Shown in pieces: positions 61,701 through 64,000 of a DNA stretch of 64,000 bases. Position 1 is the first letter of the stretch; each line of letters begins with the position of its first letter. The DNA is taken from positions 1,364,001-1,428,000 of the forward strand of contig NZ_QJHL01000001.1 in assembly GCF_003202405.1 (NCBI RefSeq), written 5' to 3'. Below the pieces are notes generated by a model. It had not been told where the DNA came from, did no database searches, and saw only the letters and a program-made list of their open reading frames with translations. This stretch comes from Flavobacterium hydrophilum (GTDB lineage: Bacteria; Bacteroidota; Bacteroidia; Flavobacteriales; Flavobacteriaceae). Made by a program: the position numbers and the translations under genes.

Positions 61701-61764
61701 GGGATTAATTGGGCCTGTGCGAATAAATATTGAAGACATTTTGGATTTAAAAAACATTAAGTAA
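58756..61764 (+). CDS. GH106 alpha-L-rhamnosidase 2
   Basis: A 1002-residue exported enzyme with N-terminal hydrophobic segment (FFIKALVFMLLLSILIVNASF). GH106 text is present: PYILWQWMNGCVTKEGITSDLEAFKKVGIKNVQQFLVGG, DFGTHNSPGWSSSGAPGLKVEDSMQKL, IEIDSYEAGFQDWTPKMSAEFKTRRGYELLPWLL, EFLCEPYGTGKKNFDETAIRGIGDMVMCEFW and VAAEAFTGQPQYAFQNDLADLKATGDLAFCEGVNLFVLHASAHQPW. A C-terminal galactose-binding-like domain (LLLDLGKVKNIATVTVNQKKVAVIWKPPFSVDITDY) follows. It is only distantly similar to the first GH106, suggesting division of labour, for example different linkage context or acetylation. Confidence 0.9.
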   Translation: MKIKFFIKALVFMLLLSILIVNASFIIKDNNSDDDQIAKDFADANGPTPYILWQWMNGCVTKEGITSDLEAFKKVGIKNVQQFLVGGSEADITDPNITVLGGQWNDLMQFSLDECQRLGMDFGTHNSPGWSSSGAPGLKVEDSMQKLIWAKTSVSGKTAMGSIVAKAQIEAKWNYYKDICLIAIPKGKENLTKENIIVITDGLDKEDRLNKKLPEGQWEIFRFGHTTTGEMNMTAPVSGQGLEVDKMNRNALDKFWALYPKKLLDLAGKHSGKTFKRIEIDSYEAGFQDWTPKMSAEFKTRRGYELLPWLLVKACYVIDSKDSTERFQYDMQRTINELYADNYYGYLEELIHKTPGLEFLCEPYGTGKKNFDETAIRGIGDMVMCEFWTKPATWGWDSILPVSSNAHVNGKKIVAAEAFTGQPQYAFQNDLADLKATGDLAFCEGVNLFVLHASAHQPWPHLKPGMTMGWWGTQFGPSQTWWDHGAAEWIQYVSRCQLLLQKGLFVSDICYLQLSRQKKTFIPGGYKGDICNEKELLTRFSVNDNKLVLPDGMTYKILILPNDCKLEPELAHKIEKLVDDGAVVVGNGFAGSPGLNKSIENTLEIKSISERLFGSFGEKKSEKRILNIGKGKVYSGYSAKEVLALEEISKDVEVLDNEKDLNWIHRNDKNVDYYFISNPTSDNKSYRINFRIKDMKPELWDPVSGKMTDVLIWENNKNQTSISLNLEANGSCFIVFRKKNEGNSNSVKTISLNGEDLKTKLQITNDNKLILSKKGVYEVSFKNNKTTTIKQNKDPETILLNDNWNVNFEENRGAAPTAHFAKLISWPLHTDPGIRFFSGTASYKKTFQLNSKQLKTNKRLLLDLGKVKNIATVTVNQKKVAVIWKPPFSVDITDYCNSGENQLEVTVTNLWPNRIIGDKNEPEDCVWGPIRDFPYVKPAPVIGRNLQEIPQWVVNKIERPSKNRITFCTVDFFEKNTPLLESGLIGPVRINIEDILDLKNIK

Positions 61765-61852
61765 AAAAATAATTTATATAAAATAATCTATGAATCGAAT
61801 TCAGATAAAATAATAAACAGTAATAATTATAAATTTTAAACTAACATTAACC

Positions 61853-63205
61853 ATGAACTATAAATCAACCAAAATTATCGCCTTATTTGTTTTGGGTGTC
61901 AGCAATTTTGCAAACGCCCAAACCAATGATGCCACAACACCTTTGCATCTAATGCAGCCTGATTATCCAACACCGTATGTAATTCCGCAAAAAGAAAATA
62001 TAAAATCGGTATTGGACAGAGTCTATAATTTTTTAGATAAAAATTCGGCTTCAAAAATTATAAATGCAGCAACAAAGGCTGAAATTACCGACTATAAAAA
62101 AAACAAAGAAGATGTTATTTTCGAACCAGGAGCTTTTAGATTAACGAGTTACGAATGGGGCGTTACCTATGCCGGAATGTTGTTAGCATCTAAAGCTACA
62201 GGAGAAAAATACTTTGCCGATTATTCGAATAAAAGAATACAATTAATCGCTGATGTTGCAGAAAATATTCAGGAAAAAAATATCAAGGATAAAGACATGC
62301 TCAAAACGCTTCATCCCGAAGCTTTGGATTTTGCAGGAGCGCTTTGTGCTGCTTTTATTAAGGCAAAAAAAGAAGGTTTAAAAGCCAATATTGATCCTTT
62401 GGTTAATAATTATATCCACTTTATCAGCAGTGAACAGTTTAGGTTAAAAGACGGAACTTTAGCCCGAAACAGGCCTCAGGATAATACGCTTTGGTTAGAC
62501 GATATGTTTATGAGCGTACCGGCTTTAGCACAAATGGGGGCTTACACAGGTGACACAAAATATTTTGATGATGCTGTAAAACAAGTGAATCAGTTTTCTA
62601 AAAGAATGTTCAACGAGCAAAAAGGAATCTACATGCACGGCTGGGTTGAATCGATGGAAGTACATCCGCAGTTTCATTGGGCAAGAGCTAATGGTTGGGC
62701 TATAATGACAATGGTTGAATTACTGGAAGTTTTACCTAAAAATCATCCGGGATATCCACAGGTTTTGGCACAATTACAAAAACACATCGCCGGTTTGGTG
62801 CAATATCAGCACGGAACTGGTTTTTGGCATCAGTTATTAGATAAAAATGATTCCTATCTGGAAACTTCTGCGACAGCTATTTACACGTATTCTATTGCCC
62901 GAGCAATTAATCGTGGATATGTAGATAAAATGACTTATGGTCCAGCCGTTTTATTGGGTTGGAATGCAGTTGCTTCAAAAGTAAATGAAAAAGGTCAGGT
63001 AGAAGGAACCTGCGTAGGTACAGGTATGGGCTTTGATCCTGCGTTTTATTATTACCGTCCGATAAACGTTTTTGCCGCTCATGGTTATGGTCCTGTTTTA
63101 TTGGCTGGAGCCGAAGTAATTTTGTTGTTAAAAGACAATCAGTTTCAGATAAATGACAGTGCAATACAATTAAAAGTTGAAGGTAAAAACAATTTACACA
63201 AATAA
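61853..63205 (+). CDS. GH105/GH88-type unsaturated uronyl hydrolase 2
   Basis: A 450-residue exported alpha/alpha-barrel enzyme (signal ending NFANAQ). The pattern is RLTSYEWGVTYAGMLLASKATGEKYFADY, NTLWLDDMFMSVPALAQMGAYTGDTKYFDDAV (catalytic Asp in WLDDM), HGWVESMEVHPQFHWARANGWAIMTMVELLEVLP and YLETSATAIYTYSIARAINRGYVD. It is longer than the first GH105 (450 against 374 residues) by N-terminal and central insertions, and may prefer a different product of PL11 or PL22. Its stop is one base before the ATG of the PL22 gene, so the two are co-translated. Confidence 0.88.
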   Translation: MNYKSTKIIALFVLGVSNFANAQTNDATTPLHLMQPDYPTPYVIPQKENIKSVLDRVYNFLDKNSASKIINAATKAEITDYKKNKEDVIFEPGAFRLTSYEWGVTYAGMLLASKATGEKYFADYSNKRIQLIADVAENIQEKNIKDKDMLKTLHPEALDFAGALCAAFIKAKKEGLKANIDPLVNNYIHFISSEQFRLKDGTLARNRPQDNTLWLDDMFMSVPALAQMGAYTGDTKYFDDAVKQVNQFSKRMFNEQKGIYMHGWVESMEVHPQFHWARANGWAIMTMVELLEVLPKNHPGYPQVLAQLQKHIAGLVQYQHGTGFWHQLLDKNDSYLETSATAIYTYSIARAINRGYVDKMTYGPAVLLGWNAVASKVNEKGQVEGTCVGTGMGFDPAFYYYRPINVFAAHGYGPVLLAGAEVILLLKDNQFQINDSAIQLKVEGKNNLHK

Positions 63206-63206
63206 G

Positions 63207-64000
63207 ATGAAGAGCCATTTAAGTGTCATTTTTTTATTAGCAACTATGACTTCTTTCAGTCAGATTGGTACCCGTTTTCCATCAGAAAAAAAGATAATAA
63301 AAGATCCGGTCACAGGTCAGGAATTGATTTTTTTGACAACCAAACAGGCAGGAGATTCTAAAACCTATCCAACACATCCGCAATGGACATCAGATGGAGA
63401 ATGGCTGATTTTCAGAACCAAAAGAGCCAATGGAGAAGCAGTAGCTGTCAACGAAAAATCAGGCATAATGGTTCAGGTTACCGAAGGAGGGTATACCGGA
63501 ACTTTATGCATGGCTCAAAAAAGCATGAAACTGTTTTTTATGCGAAAAGGAGAAGGAGATAAAATGCAGATTGTAGAGGTAAATCTGGATGCTGTTTTTA
63601 AAGACAGTCAGGCAGGAAAAATGAAACCGGTTTCAGCTTACGAACACGTTCGCGGTGTGACAACTCCTGAAATGGGTGCTTCAGGCGATATGGCGCTGGA
63701 TGCTGATGAAGAACGAATTTATTTCAGAATCGGAAAGGAAGAAGCGGGAAGACACTTAGATTCGAATGTAAAAATAGAGAAAAGTATCGGTCCGAGGAAT
63801 ATGGGAGCAGGTCCGGGCGGAATCAGCAGCATGAATTTAAAAACAGGTGAATTTAAACATGTCGTTTCAGTACCATTTCAGGTTGGACATATTCAGTCGA
63901 ACATATGGAATCCTGGAGAATTGGTTTTTTGCTGGGAAACAGGAGGGAAGTCACCTCAAAGAACGTGGACCGTTATGGCAGACGGAACGGGTTTACGTCC
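63207..64000 (+). CDS. Oligogalacturonate lyase (PL22), cut by the window end
   Basis: ATG at 63207, one base after the GH105 stop. The frame stays open through 264 codons to the window edge. A signal peptide (KSHLSVIFLLATMTSFSQ) is followed by a seven-bladed propeller type sequence: GTRFPSEKKIIKDPVTGQELIFLTT, HPQWTSDGEWLIFRTKRANGE, LCMAQKSMKLFFMRKGEGDK, HIQSNIWNPGELVFCWETGGKSPQRTWTVMADGTGLR. These match PL22 oligogalacturonate lyases, which split small galacturonides by beta-elimination with Mn at a His cluster. Here it may act on galacturonan stretches or short rhamnogalacturonan pieces. The C-terminal third lies outside the window. Confidence 0.9.
   Translation, partial: MKSHLSVIFLLATMTSFSQIGTRFPSEKKIIKDPVTGQELIFLTTKQAGDSKTYPTHPQWTSDGEWLIFRTKRANGEAVAVNEKSGIMVQVTEGGYTGTLCMAQKSMKLFFMRKGEGDKMQIVEVNLDAVFKDSQAGKMKPVSAYEHVRGVTTPEMGASGDMALDADEERIYFRIGKEEAGRHLDSNVKIEKSIGPRNMGAGPGGISSMNLKTGEFKHVVSVPFQVGHIQSNIWNPGELVFCWETGGKSPQRTWTVMADGTGLR

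Noticed and set aside
31348..64000. Alternative reading of the locus as a xylan or arabinan PUL because of GH43 and acetylesterase genes
   Set aside because: GH106, GH105, PL11, PL22 and rhamnose mutarotase together point to rhamnogalacturonan. No xylanase-type GH10/GH11 or arabinanase is present.
1..64000. Search by eye for CRISPR arrays, rRNA, tRNA genes and complete insertion sequences
   Set aside because: No regular spacer-repeat pattern, no rRNA text, no cloverleaf-type segment with CCA-end context and no transposase frame was found.

Overview
The window looks like a chromosomal segment of a Flavobacterium-type bacterium (Bacteroidota, Flavobacteriaceae). The DNA is AT-rich. Promoter -7 elements fit the Bacteroidota TAnnTTTG pattern. 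There are two SusC/SusD pairs, a type IX secretion C-terminal domain on one enzyme, and housekeeping genes with flavobacterial character. These are readings of the sequence; no database search was possible.

Left part (1-16.8 kb): mostly core genes. It opens with the first 15 codons of recG on the minus strand, then a small lipoprotein, a DUF1697 protein, an outer-membrane protein behind kdsA, a YebC-family regulator, an S41 tail-specific protease, gcvT, an ADP/ATP-dependent NAD(P)H-hydrate dehydratase, a Fic-domain protein with altered key residues, smpB, a VF530 protein, a GNAT acetyltransferase, and a PIG-L deacetylase / 35-residue membrane peptide / sodium:solute symporter operon. Three copies of a dispersed hairpin-bearing intergenic repeat lie in this part.

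Accessory stretch (16.9-19.5 kb): a very AT-rich orphan membrane protein, a 14-codon ORF with its own promoter-like element and terminator, a direct/inverted repeat that may be a cassette boundary, and a two-gene unit ending in an Imm51-like immunity protein. An arsenic operon follows (arsR, a DUF6428 gene, an arsenate-reductase-like phosphatase, an ACR3 pump) with two copies of one dyad operator. Next come endonuclease III and an alpha/beta hydrolase, then a glycogen block (glgA, glgC, glgB, and a GH31 alpha-glucosidase).

Right part (31.3-64 kb): a large polysaccharide utilisation locus that fits rhamnogalacturonan-I (pectin backbone) breakdown. A minus-strand operon carries a GH106 alpha-L-rhamnosidase, a GH105 unsaturated uronyl hydrolase and an esterase-GH43 fusion. 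Plus-strand units are susC/D pair 1, susC/D pair 2, an acetylesterase, a secreted PL11 lyase, and an eight-gene operon (two GH43-like proteins, L-rhamnose mutarotase, a CBM9-PKD protein, a DUF4861 protein, a second GH106, a second GH105, and a PL22 oligogalacturonate lyase cut by the window end). The likely flow is deacetylation and backbone cleavage by PL11 outside the cell, capture and import by SusC/D, then alternating removal of unsaturated uronate (GH105) and rhamnose (GH106) in the periplasm, with mutarotase feeding rhamnose catabolism.

The main discovery is regulatory. Seven copies of one 45-bp promoter module (two CAGGAT-type half-sites at 10-bp period, then exactly 20 bp to a TAnnTTTR -7 element) control this locus. 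Six precede the protein-coding transcription units. The seventh drives only a roughly 100-nt stretch ending in an intrinsic terminator between susD2 and the acetylesterase, which is a strong candidate for a PUL-embedded small RNA. The cognate regulator (probably an AraC-type DNA-binding domain, for example of a hybrid two-component system) is not in the window.
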